From Skermanella pratensis (GTDB lineage: Bacteria > Pseudomonadota > Alphaproteobacteria > Azospirillales > Azospirillaceae): a stretch of 64,000 nt of DNA. The DNA is taken from positions 62,001 to 126,000 of the forward strand of contig NZ_CP030265.1 in the NCBI RefSeq assembly GCF_008843145.1, written 5' to 3'. This document shows positions 20,855 to 29,672 of this stretch, in pieces. The position numbers and the translations under genes are program-made. The stretch's first letter is position 1; each line of letters opens with the position of its first letter. The notes below the pieces were generated by a model. It did no database searches. It saw only the letters and a program-made list of their open reading frames with translations, and was not told the DNA's origin.

Positions 20855-22951
20855 ATGGCCCCTCACGACGGAAAGATTGACCCGATCCAGCCCGGCTTCA
20901 TCCGGAATGTGATCGCGGGTGTCCGCACCGTCGTGTCGGGCGTCAATCCGAACAACTGGTTTGGCCCCTCCCAGCCGATGGCGCCCCAGGCGCCGGAGAG
21001 CGTGAAGGGCCGGGCCTTCGACTACCAGCCGGGCTGGAACCTCCACACCCGGCCCCGGCAGGACGAGGCTGTCACCTTCGAGCACCTGCGGGCGCTCGCC
21101 GACAGCTACGACCTGCTGCGCTTGGTGATCGAGACCCGCAAGGACCAGGTCTCCAAGCTCGACTGGACGATCCAGCCGCGCCGCAAGACCGGCTCGGCCG
21201 ACCGGCCGAAGTCGGACGAGCGGGTGGACGAGATCACCCGGCTGCTGCGCCGTCCTGACGGGATCAACTCCTGGCAGAACTGGCTGCGGATGCTGATGGA
21301 GGATTGCTTCGTCCTCGACGCGGCGACGATCTACCCCCGGTTCAACCACGACGGCCACCTCCATGTGATCGAGGTGATCGACGGCGCCACCATCAAGCGG
21401 GTGCTTGATGAGTCCGGCCGCACGCCGATGCCGCCGGATCCGGCTTTCCAGCAGATCCTGAAGGGTCTGCCGGCGGTGAACTACACCGTCGATGAACTGC
21501 TCTACTGCGTGCGGAACCCCCGTCCTCATAAGGTTTACGGGTTCTCGCCGGTCGAGCAGATAATAATGACCGTTAATATGGCGCTTCGCCGACAGGCTGC
21601 ACAGTTGCAGTATTACAGCGAGGGCAATATTCCGGAGGCCATTATTGGTGTCCCGGAGACTTGGACGCCTCAGCAGATCAGCGAGTTCCAGAATTACTGG
21701 GACGCTATGCTTGAAGGTAACACGGCGGAGCGCCGTCATGCCAAGTTTATTCCTGGCGGCCTGACCTTCCAGCAGACGCGCGAGCCGATGCTGACCGACA
21801 CGTTCGACGAATGGCTCGCCCGAGTCGTTTGCTATGCGTTCTCGGTTCCTCCGCTTCCGTTCATCCAGCAGCAGAACCGCGCCACCGCCGAGTCCGCCAA
21901 AGAGGCGGCGCTCTCCGAGGGCCTGGCGCCGCTGATGAACTGGATCAAGGATATTGTCGACCTGCTGATCGAGCGGTTCTGGAACTACCCGGACCTCGAG
22001 TTCTGCTGGGGCGACCACAAGGAGGTCGATCCGGCCTCGATGGCCTCGATCAACTCCACATACGTCCGCATGGGCATCAAGTCGATCGACGAGGCCCGCG
22101 CCGAGCTGGGCCTCGACCCGCTCGGCATGGAGCACGCGATCTTCACCGGCAACGGCGCGCTGCTGATCAAGGAGCTGGCGGACGACGACTTCCGCCACGC
22201 CATGATGGGCATCCAGACCGGGCCGGACGGCAAGCCGATCCTGCCGGGCCAGCAACCTGGTATGCCGGGCCAGCAGGGCATGATGCCCGGTCAGCCGGGC
22301 GGTCCCGGGATGCCGATGGGCGACGACGGCTCGTGGATGCCGGACTTCCGCGCGGCCCTCAAGCCGCAGTGGGTTCCCGACTTCCGCCAGGCGCTCACGC
22401 CCGAATGGCTCCAGGGGATCCGGGAGGCGCTGCTCGCCGGCGCCCAGCAGCAGGGCGGCGACGTCCAGCCGGACATCCGGGGTGCGCTGGGCCTCGGCGA
22501 TCGCGAGACGCCGAACATCCGGGGCGCCCTGGGGGTGCCGGAGCGCACCGCGGACGGCATGCCGGACTTCCACTCGATCCTGGGCGGCGCCGGCGGCTCC
22601 TACACCTCGGACGAGTCGATGGCCGCGATGAACGTCCGGTCGGCCGATCCGACCTCCAAGGACGACGAGCGCCGCAACGTGGTGCTCGACCTGGACGGCG
22701 ACGAGGGTGCCGTTGACGGCAACCTGTCGGACAATCTCGACGACCCGATGAAGGAGGTTGAGAAGTTCGACCGCCCTTTCGTGGGTTCGGGTTCGCCGCC
22801 GACATTCGGGCAGCTCTACAAAAGAGACGGTAGAGCGGGCCGCGATGCCGACGGCGACGGGCTGGTGAACGAGCGCGAGCGGCCATCGCCGGTCACGCCG
22901 GCACGCCCCGTCCGCGGAAGCAGATGGGCGAGACGCCGACCAAGATCGTAG
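20855..22951 (+). CDS. Phage portal protein with repeat-bearing C-terminal extension
   Basis: The 698-residue product forms, in its family, the dodecameric ring through which DNA enters the capsid. Portal features are the N-terminal RPRQDEAVTFEHLRALADSY, VIETRKDQVSKLDWTI, VYGFSPVEQIIMTVNMALRR and YAFSVPPLPFIQQQNRATAE. From about residue 460 the protein leaves the family core and becomes Pro/Gly/Gln-rich, with imperfect repeats MPDFRAALKP and VPDFRQALTP, then DIRGALG and NIRGALG. The next gene overlaps its end by 28 bases. A short stretch around 21550-21780 is clearly less GC-rich than the rest. Confidence 0.88.
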   Translation: MAPHDGKIDPIQPGFIRNVIAGVRTVVSGVNPNNWFGPSQPMAPQAPESVKGRAFDYQPGWNLHTRPRQDEAVTFEHLRALADSYDLLRLVIETRKDQVSKLDWTIQPRRKTGSADRPKSDERVDEITRLLRRPDGINSWQNWLRMLMEDCFVLDAATIYPRFNHDGHLHVIEVIDGATIKRVLDESGRTPMPPDPAFQQILKGLPAVNYTVDELLYCVRNPRPHKVYGFSPVEQIIMTVNMALRRQAAQLQYYSEGNIPEAIIGVPETWTPQQISEFQNYWDAMLEGNTAERRHAKFIPGGLTFQQTREPMLTDTFDEWLARVVCYAFSVPPLPFIQQQNRATAESAKEAALSEGLAPLMNWIKDIVDLLIERFWNYPDLEFCWGDHKEVDPASMASINSTYVRMGIKSIDEARAELGLDPLGMEHAIFTGNGALLIKELADDDFRHAMMGIQTGPDGKPILPGQQPGMPGQQGMMPGQPGGPGMPMGDDGSWMPDFRAALKPQWVPDFRQALTPEWLQGIREALLAGAQQQGGDVQPDIRGALGLGDRETPNIRGALGVPERTADGMPDFHSILGGAGGSYTSDESMAAMNVRSADPTSKDDERRNVVLDLDGDEGAVDGNLSDNLDDPMKEVEKFDRPFVGSGSPPTFGQLYKRDGRAGRDADGDGLVNERERPSPVTPARPVRGSRWARRRPRS

Positions 22952-24051
22952 AGACCGCGGCGGCCGCCACCGCCGGCGTGACAGCGGCGGCAACGATGGT
23001 GGCCCGCTCGTTGATGCGCTCTCCCCGCCCGGCGATCCGGGCGGCCGGCATGGCGACGGCCGGCGTCGCGGCACTGACCGGTGCCACGACCGCCGGCCTC
23101 GCCACCACGTTTGCCGCCAACGACCTCGCCTACCAGCGGCGCATGGAGGAGGCGGGGCGGAAGTTCGGCTTCACCCCGAAGACGCGCGGTGAGCGGATCC
23201 AGCGGGAGATCGCCGACACCCGCAAGAAGCTCCGCAGCGAACGGGCGAACTACGACCGCCCGATCGACGGCAAGCCGATCGAGGAAGCCGGCCTGCCGAA
23301 GTTCGAGCAGGTCAGCAGCTTCGCCAAGGCGACGCAGGCGGCGTTCCCGGAAGGGACGCAGTTCACGGTCAAGGTCCGGCGCCAGAGCATCCCGGAGATC
23401 GACGCCAAGGGCGAGGAGATCGTCATTGATCACTCGGTTGTCGAGACGCGCTTCGTCAAGGGCGGCATGACCGGGCGCAACGCCCGGAGCTTCCTGCGCG
23501 ACCCGAACGGGGATCTGGTGGTCAGCCACGACGCCTTCGTGATCCAGGGCGACGGCCAGGGCGGCGGCATCGGCCGCCAAGTCCTGAAAGCGCAGTTCGA
23601 CGAGTACGAGAAGATGGGCGTGGCCAGGGTGGCAGTTCACGCCAACATCGACGTCGGTGGCTACGCCTGGGCACGGTTCGGCTTCGTGCCGACCCAGAAG
23701 TCCTGGGACTCGATGCGGAAGTCGCTCAAGGCGACGATCAGCCTCTCGCAGTACGAGCCGATCGACAACCCGAAGACCGACGAGGAGCGCGACTACAACG
23801 CTCAGGTCAAGCGGGCACGCGAGCTGCTGGACAACGGGCCGGTCAAGCTGTCGGACTGGCACAAGCGCCGGGTCATGAAGATGCTCAACGATCCTGACCC
23901 GAAGGCGATCTGGAAGGTCGCGGACGCCCGGATCGGCGGCCGCAACATCGGCAAGGAACTGCTGATGAACACTTACTGGAACGGCGAGATCAGGCTCGCC
24001 GATCCCGACGCCATGGCACGTTTCAACCACTACACCGGCCGATCAAAATGA
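22924..24051 (+). CDS. Phage protein with GNAT-like domain
   Basis: The 375-residue product starts at ATG 22924 inside the portal gene, with ggaag upstream. The first 65 residues are Ala/Thr-rich and hydrophobic (MATAGVAALTGATTAGLATT), resembling membrane-active or flexible segments. Residues 200-260 look like an acetyltransferase fold: HDAFVIQGDGQGGGIGRQVL is an acetyl-CoA loop, then VHANIDVGGYAWARFGFVP. The C-terminal NTYWNGEIRLADPDAMARF is not recognised. It lies between portal and MuF-like genes, where virion proteins carrying enzymatic domains occur. Its target is unknown. Confidence 0.6.
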   Translation: MGETPTKIVETAAAATAGVTAAATMVARSLMRSPRPAIRAAGMATAGVAALTGATTAGLATTFAANDLAYQRRMEEAGRKFGFTPKTRGERIQREIADTRKKLRSERANYDRPIDGKPIEEAGLPKFEQVSSFAKATQAAFPEGTQFTVKVRRQSIPEIDAKGEEIVIDHSVVETRFVKGGMTGRNARSFLRDPNGDLVVSHDAFVIQGDGQGGGIGRQVLKAQFDEYEKMGVARVAVHANIDVGGYAWARFGFVPTQKSWDSMRKSLKATISLSQYEPIDNPKTDEERDYNAQVKRARELLDNGPVKLSDWHKRRVMKMLNDPDPKAIWKVADARIGGRNIGKELLMNTYWNGEIRLADPDAMARFNHYTGRSK

Positions 24052-24875
24052 CGATCATCTTCGACGGCCCGCCCGGCACCAGGCTCGGGGAGGGCGAAAC
24101 CGACGGCATGCACGAGCTGCTGGCGGACGACGACCTCCCGACCTACGAGCTGCCGGACGAGCCGGACGAGGACGAGCTGGTGGAGCTTGCCAAGGCAGCC
24201 GGCCCGACCCTGTCGGCGGCCGACGCCGCCGAGCGCAAGGTGGCGGATCGGATCTACACGGCACTCCGGGCAGCGGTCGCCGCGGCCGACGGCATCGTGG
24301 ACGCCGCCCACAGCGCGCACAGCCCCGACGCCGCGGCGTCCGGCCTCAAGCGGTCGGGTCTCGCCCGGCTGTACGGCCTGGCGATCGACCGCCTGCTCCC
24401 CGTCATGGAAGCGGGCGGTCGCGCCGCGATCGACGGCGCCGACGTGCTGGAGAAGGCCGAGCCGGCGCGGCTCAAGGTCGATCTCAGCCAGCGCAACGGC
24501 AAGATAGCTTCCTTCCTGGAAACCTCCCGGATGGACAAGATCCGGGAGATCACCGCCGAGCAGGAACAGCTCGTCCGCGACGTGGTGACGACCGGCATGG
24601 CGGCGGGCCACCCCCCGGCCAAGATCGCCTCTCTGCTGAGAGAACACATCGGCCTGACGCCCTACCAGACGCAGCAGGTCCAGAACTACCGCGCCGATTT
24701 GGAAGGAGTCGTCCAGATGGTATCACGCCATGAGGGGCTCGAATTGCCAGTTGCCGATGGGAAGCTGATACATTGGCTTCTCGTTGGAAGGCATCATTCA
24801 AGTCGGTCGTTGGTAGCCGTTGGGGAAGCGACAGCGGCAGTGAAAATTCCAGACCTTTTGTGTTTGTGCGCTTAA
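24048..24875 (+). CDS. Truncated phage head morphogenesis (MuF-like) protein
   Basis: The start overlaps the previous stop as ATGA. About 220 residues look phage-derived: acidic start (PDEPDEDELVELAK), helical middle, and EHIGLTPYQTQQVQNYRADL, which is typical of MuF/Gp7 minor head proteins just before their core. From about 24715 the sequence changes to low GC and the remaining 50 residues (HEGLELPVADGKLIHWLLVG) look like foreign readthrough. The conserved MuF core is therefore lost. The 3' end also overlaps the convergent gene 24798-25469. Confidence 0.6.
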   Translation: MTIIFDGPPGTRLGEGETDGMHELLADDDLPTYELPDEPDEDELVELAKAAGPTLSAADAAERKVADRIYTALRAAVAAADGIVDAAHSAHSPDAAASGLKRSGLARLYGLAIDRLLPVMEAGGRAAIDGADVLEKAEPARLKVDLSQRNGKIASFLETSRMDKIREITAEQEQLVRDVVTTGMAAGHPPAKIASLLREHIGLTPYQTQQVQNYRADLEGVVQMVSRHEGLELPVADGKLIHWLLVGRHHSSRSLVAVGEATAAVKIPDLLCLCA

Positions 24876-25469
24876 GAAATCCTTATCGTTATCGACTTTG
24901 TATCCAAGCCGATCAGCTACAATGAAGAAATTTTCCGGCGGCATTGATGCCATAGAATTCGTTCGTCGCGCGAGTGCCGGTAGCAACATCGAGTATTCAT
25001 CATGAGTCTCTTTGCAGAGAGACTCGATGATCTTACTTAGAATTCGTTTGTCGCCAGTCACTTGATAAGTCAAACCGGCAGCTTCTGCAAGGTGTCTGTA
25101 GGTTGCGATGCTCCGCCTACGCGCAGCGTTTTCTAAGACATTTCTGGCAGCTTCGACTTGTTTTTCATAAGACTTCCTTATGAGAAGCAACGATTTGTGA
25201 GGAATCAATCTTTCCCCACCATGTTCAATGACGGGGACTTTATTTAATGCTACTACCTTTTCGACGATCGCCTCCGTAACGTCACACGAAACAACGGCTG
25301 CCCTGATTGGAACCAGGGATAGATCAGAGTAGTTCAGCCATGCTTCAGGTGCGCCGTGAACTGTTTCACGTTCGATCATATTTGCTTCCATATTTAAGGT
25401 GACTAGGGACCAAACGGCAGCACTATGCCTTGCCGTCACACAAAAGATGTCCAGGTGAACCCCAGCCAT
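24798..25469 (-). CDS. Orphan AT-rich gene, possible winged-helix-like domain
   Basis: The 224-residue frame is not firmly recognised. Base composition is far lower in GC than its neighbours, a sign of recent transfer. The segment RSIATYRHLAEAAGLTYQVT and MPPENFFIVADRLGYKVDND resembles a small winged-helix-like domain found at the end of some mobile-element and restriction-linked proteins, with low confidence. The N-terminal half (LVPIRAAVVSCDVTEAIVEK) predicts alpha/beta structure. The start is uncertain: ATG 25469, 25388 and 25376 are all possible. Confidence 0.45.
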   Translation of the reverse strand: MAGVHLDIFCVTARHSAAVWSLVTLNMEANMIERETVHGAPEAWLNYSDLSLVPIRAAVVSCDVTEAIVEKVVALNKVPVIEHGGERLIPHKSLLLIRKSYEKQVEAARNVLENAARRRSIATYRHLAEAAGLTYQVTGDKRILSKIIESLCKETHDEYSMLLPALARRTNSMASMPPENFFIVADRLGYKVDNDKDFLSAQTQKVWNFHCRCRFPNGYQRPT

Positions 25470-25472
25470 CAA

Positions 25473-25803
25473 CTGGCAGGTTAGGTCTGGCCGAAAAAAG
25501 TCATAAGTGTTAATCGGTACGTTTGAGAGAGGAATGAAAAGCGTTAATACTACGCGAAAATTTATTTTAAATTCGATGAGCTATTGCCATATCCTTGTGG
25601 CGCATAACACAAATGGCGCTAATTGATTTTTCATATTAAGTGCATATAAATTATTATAGTTTCTTGCCTTCCCGAAAACCTACGTTTTTGACAGGTGGCG
25701 TAGGGGAGGAACAACAACAGCAGCTACTCTGAACGAACGCCTTGCCAAAAACCTCTTTCAAAATCAAACTTCTCAAAACGGACCGTGAGAGGTTTTTGGG
25801 ATC
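25473..25803. other. AT-rich intergenic region before the serine recombinase
   Basis: No gene is visible. The region has the lowest GC of the window around 25555-25670. Its right end carries a perfect 12-bp inverted repeat that abuts the recombinase start. Confidence 0.6.
25745..25799. promoter_or_regulatory. 12-bp inverted repeat next to the serine recombinase
   Basis: ccaaaaacctct (25745-25756) and agaggtttttgg (25788-25799) are exact inverted copies separated by 31 bases, ending 4 bases before the ATG. Serine recombinases act at such dyads, so this may be its res or crossover site and its own operator. It could also be one end of a transposon. Confidence 0.5.
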
Positions 25804-26400
25804 ATGCTGATCGGCTACGCACGGGTGTCCACAACGGACCAGAACTCGGACCTCCAGATCGACGCCTTACTGAAGGCCGACGTTGACCGGCGGCACATCT
25901 TCGAGGATCGGATGAGCGGCATACGTGCGGACCGTCCCAAGCTAAATGAGGTATTGGAGTATCTGGCAGAGGGCGACGTGCTGGTGGTCTGGAAGCTGGA
26001 TCGCTTGGCCCGCTCCTTACCGCACCTGATCGAGATTGTCGCCGGTCTCGACCGGCGCGGCATCGGTTTCCGGTCGCTGACAGAGAGCATCGACACGACC
26101 ACCGCCGGTGGGCGACTGACCTTCCACATCTTCGGCGCCCTCGCCCAGTTCGAGCGCGACATCATCCGAGAGCGCACAGTAGCTGGGCTTGAGGCCGCCG
26201 CTGCGCGGGGGCGGAAAGGTGGAAGGCCTAAGGCGATGAGCGAGGCCAAAATCGAGGCGGCGCGGCGGCTTCTCGCCGGCGGTATGCCGATCAAGGATGT
26301 CGCCACGACGCTGGAGGTGGGGATCAGCACGCTTTATCGTTATGGCTTGGCTGGTACTGCCGTCGCCCCGCAAGCTGCGCGAGAGATGCCCGACTTGTAA
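25804..26400 (+). CDS. Serine recombinase (resolvase/invertase family)
   Basis: The 198-residue product starts at ATG 25804. The catalytic domain starts MLIGYARVSTTDQNSDLQ with Ser10 as the nucleophile, followed by VLVVWKLDRLARSLPHLIEI with the conserved Arg residues and FGALAQFERDIIRERT for the long E helix. The C-terminal helix-turn-helix is AARRLLAGGMPIKDVATTLE. Length and order match Tn3-type resolvases and invertases. No transposase of a Tn3 transposon is seen nearby, so it may be an orphan from a decayed transposon. Confidence 0.93.
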   Translation: MLIGYARVSTTDQNSDLQIDALLKADVDRRHIFEDRMSGIRADRPKLNEVLEYLAEGDVLVVWKLDRLARSLPHLIEIVAGLDRRGIGFRSLTESIDTTTAGGRLTFHIFGALAQFERDIIRERTVAGLEAAAARGRKGGRPKAMSEAKIEAARRLLAGGMPIKDVATTLEVGISTLYRYGLAGTAVAPQAAREMPDL

Positions 26401-26745
26401 TGCCTTTTACTGTCGCACCTTTTGGTTGTGTAAATGTGTGCAGTCCTCGCCTATGCACCCCCCCCCCGGCGCTCCGGATTGAGGAACCGATTTTACAGAA
26501 GGCGCATACCCCGTCTCGGAAACCGATCATAAAAAAATCGGTGGATTTTCGGCTGTAACCATAAGCTGTAAACCGAGAGTTAAACCAATCCAGGGTCAGT
26601 CAAGCTTATCCAATCGAGATAATACCTCGATCCAAGCTTACGGAAAGAAATGCAAATGTGTTACAAGGCGCGTAGCCGACATTTTTGTCCACTTAGTTGA
26701 TAAAAGCCTCATAGTTGAGGTGCCTTTGGGATCTAAGGAGTACGC
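26401..26745. other. Intergenic region with poly-C tract and diverged repeat
   Basis: No gene is seen. A run of ten C (26458-26467) precedes a segment that is repeated in diverged form at 29772-29876. The last 100 bases must hold the promoter of the kinase; aaggag precedes its ATG. Confidence 0.5.
26466..26570 (+). repeat. Diverged intergenic repeat, copy 1
   Basis: It shares ctccggat, then accccgtctcggaaaccgat followed by cat and ggattttcggctg, with 29772-29876 at many positions despite substitutions and small gaps. Both copies lie downstream of a gene on the plus strand and together they bracket the split kinase. Confidence 0.4.
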
Positions 26746-27954
26746 ATGAGTCTTCTTCAGCGTCTTATGCTGCTCATTCTACTACTCATCATTCTTGTCC
26801 TGGGCGTCGAAACCGTCAATAGCATTTACTTGAAGAACGAGCGTGTGGCTGCCGTCCACAACCAAGCGGAACGGCTTGCCGGGCTGGTTGACGACGAGCA
26901 CGCCAGAACGTTCGAGGGGATGCACCAGCTTCTCAGCACCTGGGCCGAGTCCCCAGTCCTGCGCACGCGGGATATGGCGGGGTGTCAGGAGATGGCCGAA
27001 CGGCTCCGCGTGAAATATCCCACCTATCTGGTCCTCGGTGCGACCGATGAAGCGGGCTTGGTTCAATGCGCCACTTCGCCCACCGCGCTCGGCCTGCCGA
27101 TCGGCGATCGTCTCCATATCCGTCTTGCCAGGGAGGCCGGCGGCTTTGCGGTCGGGGAGTACATCCGCAGCCGGAACCACGACCGACCAGCCTTGTCCTT
27201 TGCGTTGCCCTATCACGACCAGACGGGTGCCTTGGCCGGCTTCATCACCGCGCTGGTCGATCTGAGCTGGCTGGAGGATTTTCTGGTCAACAAGCTGCTG
27301 CCTCCTGGTGCCTCTATCACCATTGCCGACCAACAGGGAACCGTGCTCGCCCGCGTTCCTGAGGTGCCCGGCGTGGTCGGCAAGCCCCTGCCTGAAGCCT
27401 ATCGGCCGCTGCTGGAAGCGGCAGACGGCGGCAGCGTAGAACTGACCGGCCTCGATGGTGTCGTGCGGGTGCAGGGCTATGCCCCGCCAGCCGTGGGTAC
27501 GCGGGGATTGTTCATCATGGCCGGCCTTGACAAGGCCGCAGCCCTGGCGCCGATCCATGCGACCCTGTGGCGCTCCCTGGGCATCCTCGGCGCTGCCACA
27601 CTGCTGGCGCTGATTGCTCTATGGTGGGGTGCACGGCGCTATTTACGTGATCCCGTGCGGGCTCTGGTGGCCGCGACCGAACGCTGGCGCGCTGGCGACT
27701 ACGCAGCCCGGGCAAACCTCGGAAGCGGCAGCTCGGAGTTGGTCGCGCTTGGAAACGCCTTCGACGCCATGGCCGAGAGCCTGGAGGCCTATAATCGAGC
27801 GCGCGAGGAAGCCCATGTGGCGACACGCAAGGTTGCCGAGGTGTTCAACTGCATGACCGACAGCGTGTTCGAGGTTGACCGCGACTGGCGCATCACCTTC
27901 ATGAACGAGCGCGCCCGGCACGACGTCGCGCGGGGCAGGATCAGGTCGGCCTGA
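26746..27954 (+). CDS. Sensor kinase, N-terminal half (split by frameshift)
   Basis: The 402 residues form the input half of a hybrid histidine kinase: a first membrane helix (RLMLLILLLIILVLGVETV), a periplasmic double-Cache-type sensor, a second helix (LGILGAATLLALIALWWG), a HAMP linker (RDPVRALVAATERWRAGDY) and the start of a PAS domain (DSVFEVDRDWRITFMNERAR). The PAS is cut at 27954 by a frameshift; homologous reading resumes in the +2 frame from about 27935 (QDQVGLNLWETYPEGVNT). By itself this half would be a membrane protein without a kinase domain. Confidence 0.8.
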   Translation: MSLLQRLMLLILLLIILVLGVETVNSIYLKNERVAAVHNQAERLAGLVDDEHARTFEGMHQLLSTWAESPVLRTRDMAGCQEMAERLRVKYPTYLVLGATDEAGLVQCATSPTALGLPIGDRLHIRLAREAGGFAVGEYIRSRNHDRPALSFALPYHDQTGALAGFITALVDLSWLEDFLVNKLLPPGASITIADQQGTVLARVPEVPGVVGKPLPEAYRPLLEAADGGSVELTGLDGVVRVQGYAPPAVGTRGLFIMAGLDKAAALAPIHATLWRSLGILGAATLLALIALWWGARRYLRDPVRALVAATERWRAGDYAARANLGSGSSELVALGNAFDAMAESLEAYNRAREEAHVATRKVAEVFNCMTDSVFEVDRDWRITFMNERARHDVARGRIRSA

Positions 27955-27980
27955 ACCTTTGGGAGACTTACCCAGAAGGT

Positions 27981-29672
27981 GTGAACACCCAGATGTGGGC
28001 CGGTTATCACCAAGCCATGGCCGAGCGGGTGCCGATCGAGGTCGAGGACTACTACCCGCCGCACCGGCGATGGTACCGGTTCCGCGCCTTCCCATCGCGC
28101 GAGGGCTTGGCCTTCTATGGCCAGGACGTCACCGCGCAGCGGACGCTCCAGGAGAACTTGGAGCGTCAGCGAATGTTGCTGGAGACCATCATCGAGAGCG
28201 CGCCTGATCCGATCTTCGCCAAGGACCGGGAGGGGCGGTGCATCACCCTGAACTCGGCAGCCGCCCGCGTTCTCGGTTATGCGCGCCACGCCGTCATTGG
28301 GCTCACCGAAACCGATATGTTTCCCCCGGAGATCGCCGCCGCGATGCGGGACCAGGAAACGCGCATCATGGAGGCCGGCGTGACCGAGGTTCTGGAGGAA
28401 ATCATCACGGACCGGCACCGCGGCGAGCACCGGGTGTTCCTGACCACCAAGACGCCGCTGCGCGATCCGGCCGGCGCCATCGTCGGGATCATCGGCGTCG
28501 CCCGCGACATCACCGAGCGCAAAGCCCGGGAGGAGGCACTACGCCGGGCCAAGGAAGAGGCGGAGCGCGCCAACCTCGCCAAGTCCAAGTTCCTGGCGGC
28601 GGCCAGCCACGACCTGCGCCAGCCCCTTCAGTCGCTGATCCTGTTTGCCGGTGTGCTCAAGGGCTACGTTCAGGGCCCAAGAGGCGAGCAGGCGCTGAAG
28701 CAGTTGGAGAACGGGCTTGGCGCCCTGAAGGCACTGTTGGATAGCCTCCTTGATGTATCCCAACTGGACGCCGGCATTGTAAAGCCGGAGATCACCGATT
28801 TCCCGGTCTCAGGGGTGCTTGACGGGATCGCCGCCAGCTACGCCCCGGTCGCATCGGCTAAGGGGCTGGGCTGGCAGCTCGAGTCCTGCACCGATGGGGT
28901 TCGCAGCGATACGACACTGCTCGGACGCATGCTCCGAAACCTGGTCGAGAATGCGATCCGCTATACCACGACCGGACACATTCGGATTATCTGCCATCGG
29001 ATCGAGGATCGGCTGCGGATCGAGGTCGAGGATACCGGCATCGGTATTCCTCCCGAACAGTTGGACCATATCTTCGAGGAGTTCCACCAAGTGGGCAACC
29101 ATGCGCGCGATCGGCGTCAGGGCCTTGGTCTTGGCCTGGCGATCGTCCGACGCATCGCGGATCTGCTGGGGCACCGGGTTGAGGTGCGCTCGCGGCCCAG
29201 AGAAGGCTCCACCTTCAGCATCGAACTGCCGCTCGCTATGATGGGGGCGGCAGGACTACCGGTCCCGAGGGACGCAGGCTCGGACCAGAACGGCCAGGGC
29301 CGGCTGGTCGTGGTGATCGACGATGACGCCCTGGTGCTGGAGAGCCTGGAAGTGATCCTGACGGAGTGGGGCTACCAGGCGATTGCCGCCGTCAGCGCCG
29401 AGGAGGCCGTTGCTCAGGTCCGGAAGTTCGGACGCCGGCCCGACATCGTGATGGCCGACTACCGGCTGCAGGATGGGCGCACCGGTACCGAGGCCATTCT
29501 CGCCATTCGCGCCCTCTTTAACTATCCCATTCCCGGCCTGATCCTGACCGGGGAAACGGATCCGAAGTTCCTGCGCGAGTGCACCGGGCACGACGTTGGC
29601 ATCGCGCACAAGCCGGTGATGCCGTCGCAGCTCGGCCGCGCGCTCGAACAACAGCTCAATGCCGCGGCATGA
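27981..29672 (+). CDS. Hybrid histidine kinase, C-terminal half (split by frameshift)
   Basis: These 563 residues hold the rest of the broken PAS, a second PAS (SAPDPIFAKDREGRCITLNS), a HisKA domain with phosphoacceptor His in AASHDLRQPLQSLILFAG, an ATPase domain (MLRNLVENAIRYT, VEDTGIGIPPEQL, GLGLGLAIVRRI) and a receiver domain (RLVVVIDDDALVLESLEVIL, phospho-Asp in VMADYRLQDG, Lys in AHKPVMP). The chain is soluble and lacks the sensor half encoded upstream. Only the GTG at 27981 opens this frame. If the frameshift is a sequencing error, the full kinase would be about 975 residues. Confidence 0.85.
   Translation: MNTQMWAGYHQAMAERVPIEVEDYYPPHRRWYRFRAFPSREGLAFYGQDVTAQRTLQENLERQRMLLETIIESAPDPIFAKDREGRCITLNSAAARVLGYARHAVIGLTETDMFPPEIAAAMRDQETRIMEAGVTEVLEEIITDRHRGEHRVFLTTKTPLRDPAGAIVGIIGVARDITERKAREEALRRAKEEAERANLAKSKFLAAASHDLRQPLQSLILFAGVLKGYVQGPRGEQALKQLENGLGALKALLDSLLDVSQLDAGIVKPEITDFPVSGVLDGIAASYAPVASAKGLGWQLESCTDGVRSDTTLLGRMLRNLVENAIRYTTTGHIRIICHRIEDRLRIEVEDTGIGIPPEQLDHIFEEFHQVGNHARDRRQGLGLGLAIVRRIADLLGHRVEVRSRPREGSTFSIELPLAMMGAAGLPVPRDAGSDQNGQGRLVVVIDDDALVLESLEVILTEWGYQAIAAVSAEEAVAQVRKFGRRPDIVMADYRLQDGRTGTEAILAIRALFNYPIPGLILTGETDPKFLRECTGHDVGIAHKPVMPSQLGRALEQQLNAAA

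Noticed and set aside
25804-26400. Serine recombinase as the integrase of the 33-kb island
   Set aside because: It is central, resolvase-sized and far from both att repeats; the tyrosine integrase next to attR fits better.
26458-26467. Poly-C tract as a phase-variation switch
   Set aside because: It lies in no gene and about 280 bases from the next start, with no sign of control over a reading frame.
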